Below, piece by piece: positions 1 to 5,368 of a stretch of 6,204 nt of DNA (its first letter is position 1; the number at the start of each line of letters is the position of its first letter). The DNA comes from Porphyrobacter sp. UBA7686 (GTDB taxonomy: Bacteria; Pseudomonadota; Alphaproteobacteria; Sphingomonadales; Sphingomonadaceae). The notes under the pieces are model-generated. The model was not told the DNA's origin, searched no databases, and was given only the letters and a program-made list of their open reading frames with translations. The stretch lies in NCBI GenBank assembly GCA_002482865.1, contig DLGU01000104.1:1-6204 (forward strand), in the 5' to 3' direction. The position numbers and the translations under genes are program-made.

Positions 1-603
1 GCCTTCGGCCATCTTGTCGGCCGGCGGTTCCTTGGAGAGCATGGCATCGAGATCGAGGATCTCGCGCAGCTGCATATCGCCATTGTTGAGCGCTTCGGAC
101 CACTGGATGATCGCGTGGAAGGTGATCGGGCTTTCGCATAGCCCCATGATCATCATGTCGCGGCCAGCCTCGATCCGCTTGGCGATGGCGATTTCGCCTT
201 CGCGGCTGAGCAGTTCGACCGCGCCCATTTCGCGCAGGTACATGCGCACCGGATCATCGGTACGTTCGCCGGTGACGAGCTTGCGGTTCCCCGCGCGGGC
301 ATCCTTGGCCGGGCCCTTTTTCTCGTCGTCCTCCTCGTCGTCATCGTCCTCGGCGACGACTTCTTCGGCTTCGCCCTCTTCACCCTCGGCCTCGGCGTCC
401 TCGTCGCTTTCGACGATCTGCACGCCCATTTCCGACAGAGCGGTCTGGATATCCTCGATCTGATCGGGGCTCATCTCGCCCGAAGGCAGCGCCTCGTTGA
501 GCTCGTCATAGGTGACATAGCCGCGCTTTTTGGCCTTGCTGATGAGCTTCTTGATCGACGAATCGTTCAGATCGATCAGCGGGGCATCTTCCTTCTCGGC
601 CAT
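1..603 (-). CDS. rpoD: RNA polymerase primary sigma factor RpoD, N-terminal part (cut by window edge)
   Basis: This is the housekeeping sigma-70 factor, which directs RNA polymerase to most promoters. The reading frame is open for 201 codons from the ATG at 603-601 to the window edge, so only the N-terminal third is present. It starts MAEKEDAPLIDLNDSSIKKL and continues SKAKKRGYVTYDELNEALP, the sigma region 1.1 fold. Residues about 65-96 are a strongly acidic low-complexity stretch of mainly Asp and Glu. Region 1.2 follows (residues 114-149: TDDPVRMYLREMGAVELLSR, then EGEIAIAKRIEAGRD), and then the start of the non-essential region (CESPITFHAIIQWSEAL). It lies 73 bp downstream of dnaG on the same strand, the usual dnaG-rpoD order. 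No clear Shine-Dalgarno precedes the ATG (GACACGAAAAAT). The identification is firm; DNA-binding regions 2-4 are outside the window. Confidence 0.97.
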   Translation of the reverse strand, partial: MAEKEDAPLIDLNDSSIKKLISKAKKRGYVTYDELNEALPSGEMSPDQIEDIQTALSEMGVQIVESDEDAEAEGEEGEAEEVVAEDDDDEEDDEKKGPAKDARAGNRKLVTGERTDDPVRMYLREMGAVELLSREGEIAIAKRIEAGRDMMIMGLCESPITFHAIIQWSEALNNGDMQLREILDLDAMLSKEPPADKMAEG

Positions 604-676
604 ATTTTTCGTGTCTATCCGTTGCCGGGCGGTCCGCCAGATGCGCGAGGCCGCCAATTAATCCCATATCCGCCGC

Positions 677-2545
677 TTAAGCGGTATCGTCACCCGTGGC
701 CGTAGCGCCCGCTTTGCGGCGCCCGAAGGCCTTGAGGCGTTCTTCAATTGCCATGAGCTGTGCGCGCAGGCGAGTTTGTTCCGCAAACGACCCTTCCGGA
801 TCGTTTTCGAAACGAGCAATGGTGGCCGCAAGCGCAGCCTCCAGCGCCGGCCTTTCGACCAGCAGCGACACAGCTTCAGCCAGTTCCTCGCACGCAGCGC
901 CGGGATCGTTGCCTTCATCAAGAAAGGCGTAGCGGATATCTGCCGGCGGGGCAGGTTGGCCTTGCGCGTTGCATATGGCGGTTGCGGCTCGCGAATCAAG
1001 CGTTTCTGCAAGTTCGAACAGCGATTCGATCAGAGGGGCGACTTCGCGGTCATTACGGGCGAGGATCGAAAGCGCCTCCGCATGGTGCGCGATCTGGTGC
1101 GGGAAGCGAGTAAGCCCAGCGATCACCGCCAGCACAAGGCCCTGTCGCTGGCCGCCCGCCATCATCCCCGAAAGCTGCACGCGTGCCCCTTCGGAGAGGC
1201 CTTCCGGCTGTTGCGGAGCGCCTCGCCAAGGCCCGCGTTGCCCGCGCTGGGCAGGTTGGAAGGCGGGGCGGGGCGGACGCGGAGGATAGGCGAAGGCCGA
1301 GAAGCGGTCGCCGAGCTCGCGGCGGTAGAGACTCTTGATCTCGGGATCGGCGATGGTTTCAACATGCGCCATCAGCCGCGCCTTCAATCCGGCCTTGGCC
1401 TCGGGCGTGGTGAGGGGCTGGGCGTCGCGTTCAAATTCCCACAGCGTGTCGATGAGATTGGCGGGGCTGGCGAGCAACCGCTCCATCGCCGCCTTACCCT
1501 GCGCCTTGATCAGATCATCGGGATCAAGTCCCGCTGGCAAGCGCACGATGCTGAGCGAGCGCATCGGGGCAAGCATCGGCAGGGCGCGGGTAATTGCGCG
1601 CATTGCAGCGCGCTGGCCCGCCGCATCGCCATCGAAGCACAGCACCGGCGCATCGACCATGCGCCACAGCAACTCGAGCTGCATCTCTGTCAGCGCCGTG
1701 CCGAGCGGGGCGACCGCATCCGCAATTCCCGCATTGGCGAGCGCGATGACGTCCATATAGCCTTCGACGACCACAACCCGTCCGCTCTGGCGCGCGGCAG
1801 GCGCGGCGCGGTGGAGGTTGTAGAGCGTGCGGCCCTTGTCGAAGAGGTCGGTGTCGGGGGAGTTGAGATACTTCGCCACTCCGTCCCGCTTGTCGAGGAT
1901 GCGCCCCCCGAAAGCGATCACCCGCCCGCGCGCGTCCTGGATCGGCAGCATGACGCGGCCTCGGAACCGGTCGTAGCGCTCGCCCTGTTCGTTGGACGCG
2001 CGCATCCCGGCGCCTTCGAGCATATCCTCGGCGAACTGCATCAAGGCGCGGGGCATTGCTTGCCGGTCGTCGGGAGCCCAGCCAAAGCCGAACTCTGCCA
2101 TGATTGGGGCCGAGAACCCGCGCCGTTGCAGATAATCACGCGCCGCGCCGCCCGAGGGGCCGGACAAGCTCTCAACAAAGAAGCGCTGCGCCGCCTCGGT
2201 CACATCAATCAGGCTGGCGCGGGCTTCGGCCTTCTTCGCCATGACCGGATCGGGGGCGGGGACCTCCATCCCGGCCATGCCCGCCAGCTCCTTGACCGCG
2301 TCCATGAATTGCAGACCCTGCTGGTCCACCATCCAACTGATCGCATCGCCATGCGCGCCGCAGCCGAAGCAGTGATAGAACTGCTTCTGGTCGTTGACGT
2401 AAAAGCTCGGCGTCTTTTCCTCGTGGAACGGGCAGCACCCCTTCCACTCGCGCCCCGCGCGGGTGAGCTTGACCGACCGCTGGACAAGCGTCGAGAGCGT
2501 GATCCGCGCACGCAGCTCGTCCTTCCATTGCGGGGTTATGGCCAT
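677..2545 (-). CDS. dnaG: DNA primase DnaG
   Basis: DnaG makes the RNA primers for replication, working with the DnaB helicase at the fork. The protein has 622 residues, a normal length. The N-terminal CHC2 zinc-binding domain shows Cys38, His41, Cys59 and Cys62 (CPFHEEKTPSF, then YHCFGC). The basic RNA-polymerase-type core follows (YDRFRGRVMLPIQDARGRVI at about 191-210; KYLNSPDTDLFDKG at about 225-238). The TOPRIM domain has the catalytic acids Glu261 (VVVVEGYMDV) and Asp305/Asp307 (CFDGDAAGQR), plus DPDD at 341-344. Residues about 418-450 are a Pro/Arg/Gln-rich linker, and the remainder is the variable C-terminal domain that in this family binds DnaB. The start ATG is supported by the usual N-terminus before the zinc finger and by a GGGGAG ribosome-binding site 12 nt upstream. 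That site lies inside the end of the GIY-YIG gene, whose stop codon is only 6 bp upstream of the ATG, so the two are probably co-transcribed and translationally linked. rpoD follows downstream. Confidence 0.98.
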   Translation of the reverse strand: MAITPQWKDELRARITLSTLVQRSVKLTRAGREWKGCCPFHEEKTPSFYVNDQKQFYHCFGCGAHGDAISWMVDQQGLQFMDAVKELAGMAGMEVPAPDPVMAKKAEARASLIDVTEAAQRFFVESLSGPSGGAARDYLQRRGFSAPIMAEFGFGWAPDDRQAMPRALMQFAEDMLEGAGMRASNEQGERYDRFRGRVMLPIQDARGRVIAFGGRILDKRDGVAKYLNSPDTDLFDKGRTLYNLHRAAPAARQSGRVVVVEGYMDVIALANAGIADAVAPLGTALTEMQLELLWRMVDAPVLCFDGDAAGQRAAMRAITRALPMLAPMRSLSIVRLPAGLDPDDLIKAQGKAAMERLLASPANLIDTLWEFERDAQPLTTPEAKAGLKARLMAHVETIADPEIKSLYRRELGDRFSAFAYPPRPPRPAFQPAQRGQRGPWRGAPQQPEGLSEGARVQLSGMMAGGQRQGLVLAVIAGLTRFPHQIAHHAEALSILARNDREVAPLIESLFELAETLDSRAATAICNAQGQPAPPADIRYAFLDEGNDPGAACEELAEAVSLLVERPALEAALAATIARFENDPEGSFAEQTRLRAQLMAIEERLKAFGRRKAGATATGDDTA

Positions 2546-2551
2546 GGGAGG

Positions 2552-2902
2552 TTATTGCTCCCCATCTCCGTTCGTGTCGAGCGAAGTCGAGACACCTAGT
2601 CGTGGAGTGTCTGTGGATCGTTCAGCGGGCGGCTTGGCGAAGTGAGACAGCGCCTGCCAATCGGACCGGGCAAGCGCTTCCTTCTTCGCGCGTGACCACT
2701 TCTTCACGGTTAACTCGCTTTGGAGTGCCTCGTAGCGCGACGGGAAATCCTGCGCCCACAAGAGCGTGACGGGCAGGCGCTTTGAGGTAAAATCGCAATA
2801 GCCGCCATGCTGGTGCTCGGCGATACGGCGTTCCAGGCTATCGGTATGCCCGGTGTAATATTTGCCGTCAGAACAGCGCAATATGTAGCACCAGAAGGCC
2901 AT
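2552..2902 (-). CDS. GIY-YIG nuclease-family protein (small, UPF0213/YhbQ-like)
   Basis: This is a predicted single-domain GIY-YIG protein of 116 residues. The two signature strands are CYIL (residues 5-8) and YYTG (15-18) in CYILRCSDGKYYTGHTDS, followed by the helix with the usual conserved Arg (LERRIAEHQHG, Arg25/Arg26). A conserved C-terminal block follows (SRYEALQSELTVKKWSRAKK, about 55-74). Families of this kind are stand-alone domains whose biological role is mostly unsettled; nuclease activity is inferred from the fold only. The domain normally ends near residue 92. The rest (ERSTDTPRLGVSTSLDTNGD and on) is an extra tail, of which GVSTSLDTNG is encoded by a family-1 palindromic repeat half unit. 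The stop codon is 6 bp before the dnaG ATG. No Shine-Dalgarno is seen before the ATG (TTATATTTGGGCC), so either translation is leaderless (see 2909-2938) or the site is weak. It interrupts the usual yqeY-dnaG adjacency. Confidence 0.9.
   Translation of the reverse strand: MAFWCYILRCSDGKYYTGHTDSLERRIAEHQHGGYCDFTSKRLPVTLLWAQDFPSRYEALQSELTVKKWSRAKKEALARSDWQALSHFAKPPAERSTDTPRLGVSTSLDTNGDGEQ
2558..2563 (-). promoter_or_regulatory. Probable ribosome-binding site of dnaG (GGGGAG)
   Basis: On the minus strand GGGGAG lies 12 nt before the dnaG ATG, a slightly long spacing. It falls in the last codons of the GIY-YIG gene, just outside the family-1 repeat half unit at 2568-2595. No better purine-rich site is closer: the bases immediately before the ATG are CCTCCC, the wrong sense for a Shine-Dalgarno. 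Translation of dnaG may therefore depend partly on ribosomes finishing the upstream gene. Confidence 0.5.
2568..2595 (+). repeat. Family-1 palindromic repeat, solo half unit inside the GIY-YIG gene
   Basis: This is a 28-nt half unit, CCGTTC then GTGTCGAGCGAAGTCGAGACAC. It is identical to the left arm in carA (4212-4239) and to the reverse complement of 2963-2990. The half unit is itself an imperfect palindrome with GTGTC at one end and GACAC at the other. The expected inverted partner is not recognisable in the bases that follow, so this copy is solo or decayed. On the minus strand it encodes GVSTSLDTNG near the C-terminus of the GIY-YIG protein. Confidence 0.9.
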
Positions 2903-2908
2903 GGCCCA

Positions 2909-2938
2909 AATATAACCGTTCGCCTCGAGCGAAGTCGA
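2909..2938 (-). promoter_or_regulatory. Candidate promoter for a leaderless GIY-YIG/dnaG transcript
   Basis: On the minus strand, TATATT (2914-2909) matches the -10 consensus at 5 of 6 positions. TCGACT (2938-2933), 18 bp upstream, matches the -35 consensus at 4 of 6. The predicted transcription start, 7 nt after the -10, falls on the A of the GIY-YIG ATG, which would give a leaderless mRNA and fits the missing Shine-Dalgarno. The -35 element would be supplied by the family-1 repeat. This is pattern matching only. Confidence 0.3.
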
Positions 2939-2990
2939 GAGGCTACCACTGAACAGACAAGGGTGTCTCGACTTCGCTCGACACGAACGG
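2916..2990. repeat. Family-1 palindromic repeat, full inverted pair (REPIN-like)
   Basis: Two 28-nt half units face each other: left arm 2916-2943 (CCGTTC then GCCTC...GAGGC ends) and right arm 2963-2990 (reverse complement has GTGTC...GACAC ends), separated by 19 nt. The shared core is TCGAGCGAAGTCGAG. The arms can pair over most of their length into a long hairpin, and each arm can also fold alone. It occupies most of the 101-bp gap between the yqeY stop and the GIY-YIG start, with 13 bp left on each side. On the minus strand the hairpin is followed by TTATATTT, so it could weaken or end transcription from yqeY; it could also stabilise mRNA ends. Neither half unit contains a stop codon in any of the six frames. 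Confidence 0.92.
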
Positions 2991-3003
2991 GGAAAGAGAG
3001 ATT

Positions 3004-3459
3004 TTAACTCAACGCCGCCTTCACCAGCGAACTCGCCAGCTTGCCATCGAGCACCGCGCCGTGGCGGGCCTTCAGCTCGGCCATCACAGTGCCCATGTCC
3101 TTCATGGTGGACGCGCCGGTCTCGGCTTTGATCGCTTGGATCGCGGCGGCAGTATCGGCCTCGCTCATCATCTGCGGCAGGAATTCCTCGATCACGGCGA
3201 GCTCGGCGCGTTCCACCGCCGCAAGTTCCTCGCGGCCGCCGGCGTCATACATCTCGATCGATTCGCGGCGCTGCTTCGCCATCTTCTGCAGAACCGACGT
3301 CACCAGCACGTCATCATCTGTGATCGGCGAGGTGGCGGTGCGCTCCTCAATGTCGCGGTCCTTGATCTTGGCGCTGATTTGGCGGAGCGCGGCGGTGCGG
3401 TCCTTTTCGCCCGCTTTCATCGCGGTGATGGTGGCGGCCTTGATATCGTCACGGATCAT
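3004..3459 (-). CDS. GatB/YqeY domain-containing protein
   Basis: This 151-residue protein is a normal-length stand-alone YqeY. The family is related to the C-terminal tail domain of GatB, the tRNA-dependent amidotransferase subunit, and may act in tRNA or translation biology, but its exact role is not established. Visible family blocks are the N-terminus MIRDDIKAATITAMKAGEKD with TAALRQISAKIKDRDIE, the central KQRRESIEMYDAGGREELAA with EFLPQMMSE, and the C-terminal MKDMGTVMAELKARHGAVLD. The start is supported by a good ribosome-binding site, AGGAAA at 3471-3466, 6 nt before the ATG. In many proteobacteria this gene lies between rpsU and dnaG. Here rpsU is absent upstream and the divergent carA takes its place, so this is probably the first gene of the left-hand operon. 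Confidence 0.95.
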   Translation of the reverse strand: MIRDDIKAATITAMKAGEKDRTAALRQISAKIKDRDIEERTATSPITDDDVLVTSVLQKMAKQRRESIEMYDAGGREELAAVERAELAVIEEFLPQMMSEADTAAAIQAIKAETGASTMKDMGTVMAELKARHGAVLDGKLASSLVKAALS

Positions 3460-3524
3460 TACGTGTTTCCTGTGGATTGAACTCAGGCGCGCGCCTCTAA
3501 CGCAAATAGCGCGGCACGCCTAGG

Positions 3525-3553
3525 TTGACGCGGCCCGCCACCGCGCCTAGCGG
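3525..3553 (+). promoter_or_regulatory. Tentative carA promoter in the divergent yqeY/carA intergenic region
   Basis: The 140-bp gap (3460-3599) must hold promoters for both divergent genes. TTGACG at 3525-3530 is a good -35 match, but the hexamer 17 bp downstream, TAGCGG, is a poor -10. I find no convincing promoter for the minus-strand gene. The gap also contains a 12-bp perfect palindrome, AGGCGCGCGCCT at 3485-3496, with no known operator assignment. No pyrimidine- or arginine-responsive attenuator (leader peptide plus terminator) is visible. Confidence 0.3.
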
Positions 3554-3599
3554 ACGAAACTTAGCAACATCGCTGGCTTTACCGCAAACGGAGCGCCCC

Positions 3600-4865
3600 A
3601 TGGCCGACCCCGCATCTTTCCGCGCGCAACCTTCTGGCGCGACCGGAGTAATTGTTCTGGCCGATGGGACAGTGGTCTGGGGTCGCGGATTCGGGGCTGT
3701 CGGCGCATCCGTGGGTGAGGTTTGCTTCAACACCGCGATGACCGGCTATCAGGAGGTGCTCACCGATCCATCCTACGCCGCGCAGATCGTCACCTTCACC
3801 TTCCCGCACATCGGCAATGTCGGTGCGAACGGCGAGGATATTGAAAGCAAGGTCGAAGGCGCAGTCGGCTGCATTGTCCGCGAGGATGTGACCGAACCGT
3901 CGAGCTTCCGCTCTATCGAGAAATTCGCCGACTGGATGGTGCGCAACGGCAAGATCGGGCTGGCGGGCGTTGATACCCGCGCGCTCACCCGCCGCATCCG
4001 CCAGAGCGGCGCGCCCAATGCGGTGATCGCCCATGCGCCCGACGGCAAGTTCGATCTCCCTGCGCTGCTGGAACGCGCGAAGGCATGGCCAGGCCTGGAG
4101 GGCATGGACCTCGCCATTCGCGTGACCCGCGAAGCGCAGGAAGGCTGGGAGGGCGGCTACTGGACCCTCGGCAAGGGCTATGGCCGCGCGCCTTGGAATA
4201 AGAAAGCAGCCCCGTTCGTGTCGAGCGAAGTCGAGACACCTGCGCAGGGCCTCTCGACTACGCTCGAGGCGAACGGAGGGGGTGAGCGCCCCCACGTCGT
4301 GGCGATCGATTACGGCGCGAAGGACAATATCTTCCGCAATCTGGTGAAGGCGGGTGCGCGGGTGACGGTGGTGCCGGCCAAGACCTCGTTTGACGAAGTG
4401 ATGGCGCTCGCCCCCGATGGCGTGTTCCTGAGCAACGGCCCCGGCGACCCGGCGGCGACCGGCGAATATGCGGTGCCGGTGATCAAGGCGCTGCTTGATG
4501 CGGACGTTCCGCTGTTCGGCATCTGCCTCGGCCACCAGATGCTGGCGCTGGCGGCGGGCGCGAAGACGCTCAAGATGCACCAGGGCCATCGCGGCGCGAA
4601 CCACCCCGTCCAGCGTGTGGGCGAGGGCTGGGGGGAAACCTCTGGGCTGGTCGAGATCACCTCGATGAACCACGGCTTCGCGGTCGATGCGGCGAGCCTG
4701 CCGGAGAATGTCGAGCAGACCCATGTCTCACTGTTCGACGGGACTAATTGCGGGATTGCGATCAAGGGCAAGCGAGCTTTCGCGGTGCAGTATCACCCCG
4801 AGGCTTCGCCGGGGCCGCAGGATAGTTTCTACCTGTTCGAGAAGTTTGTGGGGGGGCTCGTGTGA
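3600..4865 (+). CDS. carA: Carbamoyl-phosphate synthase small (glutaminase) subunit CarA, with an in-frame repeat insertion
   Basis: CarA hydrolyses glutamine and channels ammonia to CarB for carbamoyl phosphate, the precursor of pyrimidines and arginine. I chose the ATG at 3600 over an in-frame TTG at 3525 because GGAG (3590-3593) lies 6 nt before it and MADPASFRAQPSGATGVIVL fits the family. The product has 421 residues. The N-terminal domain shows CFNTAMTGYQEVLTDPSYAA, FPHIGNVGAN and GVDTRALTRRIR (to about residue 200). The class I glutamine amidotransferase domain (about 232-418) has the nucleophile Cys309 (FGICLGHQ) and the pair His399/Glu401 (QYHPEASPGP), so it looks active. Residues 205-226 (PFVSSEVETPAQGLSTTLEA plus NG) are encoded by a family-1 inverted-pair repeat between the two domains and account for most of the excess over the roughly 380-400 residues usual for CarA. 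carB lies 562 bp downstream on the same strand. Confidence 0.97.
   Translation: MADPASFRAQPSGATGVIVLADGTVVWGRGFGAVGASVGEVCFNTAMTGYQEVLTDPSYAAQIVTFTFPHIGNVGANGEDIESKVEGAVGCIVREDVTEPSSFRSIEKFADWMVRNGKIGLAGVDTRALTRRIRQSGAPNAVIAHAPDGKFDLPALLERAKAWPGLEGMDLAIRVTREAQEGWEGGYWTLGKGYGRAPWNKKAAPFVSSEVETPAQGLSTTLEANGGGERPHVVAIDYGAKDNIFRNLVKAGARVTVVPAKTSFDEVMALAPDGVFLSNGPGDPAATGEYAVPVIKALLDADVPLFGICLGHQMLALAAGAKTLKMHQGHRGANHPVQRVGEGWGETSGLVEITSMNHGFAVDAASLPENVEQTHVSLFDGTNCGIAIKGKRAFAVQYHPEASPGPQDSFYLFEKFVGGLV
4212..4276. repeat. Family-1 palindromic repeat inserted in frame within carA
   Basis: The left arm 4212-4239 is identical to the half unit at 2568-2595. The right arm 4249-4276 is the inverted GCCTC/GAGGC-type half unit with one change relative to 2916-2943 (core GACTACGC instead of GACTTCGC). 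The 9-nt spacer and its neighbour form the palindrome CCTGCGCAGG, so the whole 65-nt unit could fold into one long imperfect hairpin. It is read without stops as PFVSSEVETPAQGLSTTLEA then NG. The similarity to the GIY-YIG tail continues slightly past the arm (NGGGER here, NGDGEQ there), so the mobile unit may be a little longer than the arms. Confidence 0.93.
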
Positions 4866-4898
4866 GCGAGCCTCCTTCGCTTTTAAATACGGCAGTCC

Positions 4899-4934
4899 GC
4901 TCCCTTCCCCTTGGGGAAGGGTTGGGGATGGGGG
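4899..4934 (+). repeat. Family-2 GC-rich hairpin repeat, copy 1
   Basis: A hairpin CCCTTCCC-CTTG-GGGAAGGG (4902-4921) is followed by TTGGGGATGGGGG. It begins 33 bp after the carA stop codon. It is inverted relative to copies 2 and 3, and with copy 2 it forms a larger inverted pair with a loop of about 42 nt. No T-tract follows on the plus strand, so it is not a standard intrinsic terminator for carA, though it may protect the mRNA 3' end. Confidence 0.85.
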
Positions 4935-4976
4935 TTCGGCAGTGAGGGGGCGGGGCTTCGTAACGGGCGTGGAGCA

Positions 4977-5010
4977 CCCATCCCCAACCCCTTCCCTGAA
5001 GGGAAGGGGC
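4977..5010 (-). repeat. Family-2 GC-rich hairpin repeat, copy 2
   Basis: On the plus strand CCCATCCCCAA leads into the stem CCCCTTCCC (4988-4996), loop TGAA, and GGGAAGGGG (5001-5009). It ends directly against the TAA stop codon of the DUF559 gene (5013-5011). It is the inverted counterpart of copy 1 and has the same orientation as copy 3. The bases after it on the plus strand are CTTATT, too weak a T-tract for a confident terminator. Confidence 0.85.
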
Positions 5011-5361
5011 TTATTGGTTGCGCGCGATTGCGATTTCCTCGGCGATCACCGTCAGCACGCCGTCGATATTCCCCAGCACCTCGTTGTTCCAGAAGCGGAT
5101 CACGCGGTAGCCGTGAGCTTCGATGATGCGCGTGCGGTTCGCGTCCGCTTCGCTTTCGGAATGCTGTCCGCCGTCGAGTTCGATCGCAATGCGCAAGGAT
5201 CGGCAGGCGAAGTCGACGATGAAACCGCCAACCGGAAACTGCCTGGTGAATTTCGCGCCCTCAAAGCGGCTTGCGCGCAAGTGCAGCCAGAGGCGTTGTT
5301 CGGCATCCGTTGGTGCGTTGCGCAAGCTTCGCGCGAACCCCGTCAGTCTCTTTTCCGCCAT
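5011..5361 (-). CDS. DUF559 domain protein (predicted PD-(D/E)XK/Vsr-like nuclease fold)
   Basis: This is a 116-residue single-domain DUF559 protein. Recognised motifs are RNAPTDAEQRLWLHLRASRF (14-33), KFTRQFPVGGFIVDFACRSL (37-56), IAIELDGGQH (58-67) and a C-terminal GYRVIRFWNNEVLGNIDGVL. Asp50, Glu61 and Asp63 sit where the metal-binding acids of the restriction-endonuclease-like fold are expected, so the protein may be active, but no function is established for the family. It lies antisense to carA and carB, in the gap between them. Its stop codon abuts family-2 repeat copy 2, and its start is 7 bp from copy 3. The only ribosome-binding-like sequence is the G-run (GGGGG, 5373-5369) contributed by copy 3, 7 nt before the ATG. 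The placement between two genes that work as a pair suggests a late insertion. Confidence 0.92.
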   Translation of the reverse strand: MAEKRLTGFARSLRNAPTDAEQRLWLHLRASRFEGAKFTRQFPVGGFIVDFACRSLRIAIELDGGQHSESEADANRTRIIEAHGYRVIRFWNNEVLGNIDGVLTVIAEEIAIARNQ

Positions 5362-5368
5362 CGTGGCG

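Noticed and set aside
673..684. CCGCTTAAGCGG palindrome overlapping the dnaG stop codon, considered as a terminator between dnaG and rpoD
   Set aside because: The hairpin would have only 4 base pairs and no T-tract follows, and rpoD just downstream has no clear separate promoter, so read-through is more likely.
776..2599. A 607-codon open frame on the plus strand opposite dnaG
   Set aside because: It is an antisense shadow produced by the high-GC codon bias of dnaG. Its translation shows no recognisable domain, is rich in Arg, His and Ala, and dnaG on the other strand is unambiguous.
3525..3599. Upstream in-frame TTG start that would add 25 residues to CarA
   Set aside because: No ribosome-binding site precedes the TTG, the added residues are unlike CarA N-termini, and the ATG at 3600 has GGAG at good spacing.
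3579..4724. A 381-codon open frame on the minus strand opposite carA
   Set aside because: It is an antisense shadow of carA, with no domain features. The part resembling known annotated peptides (VRLERSREA) is just the family-1 repeat read in another frame.
4899..5010. Family-2 hairpins considered as intrinsic terminators of carA
   Set aside because: The stems are strong, but the following bases are TTGGGGATGG and CTTATTGG rather than a run of T. They fit a dispersed repeat better; effects on mRNA stability remain possible.
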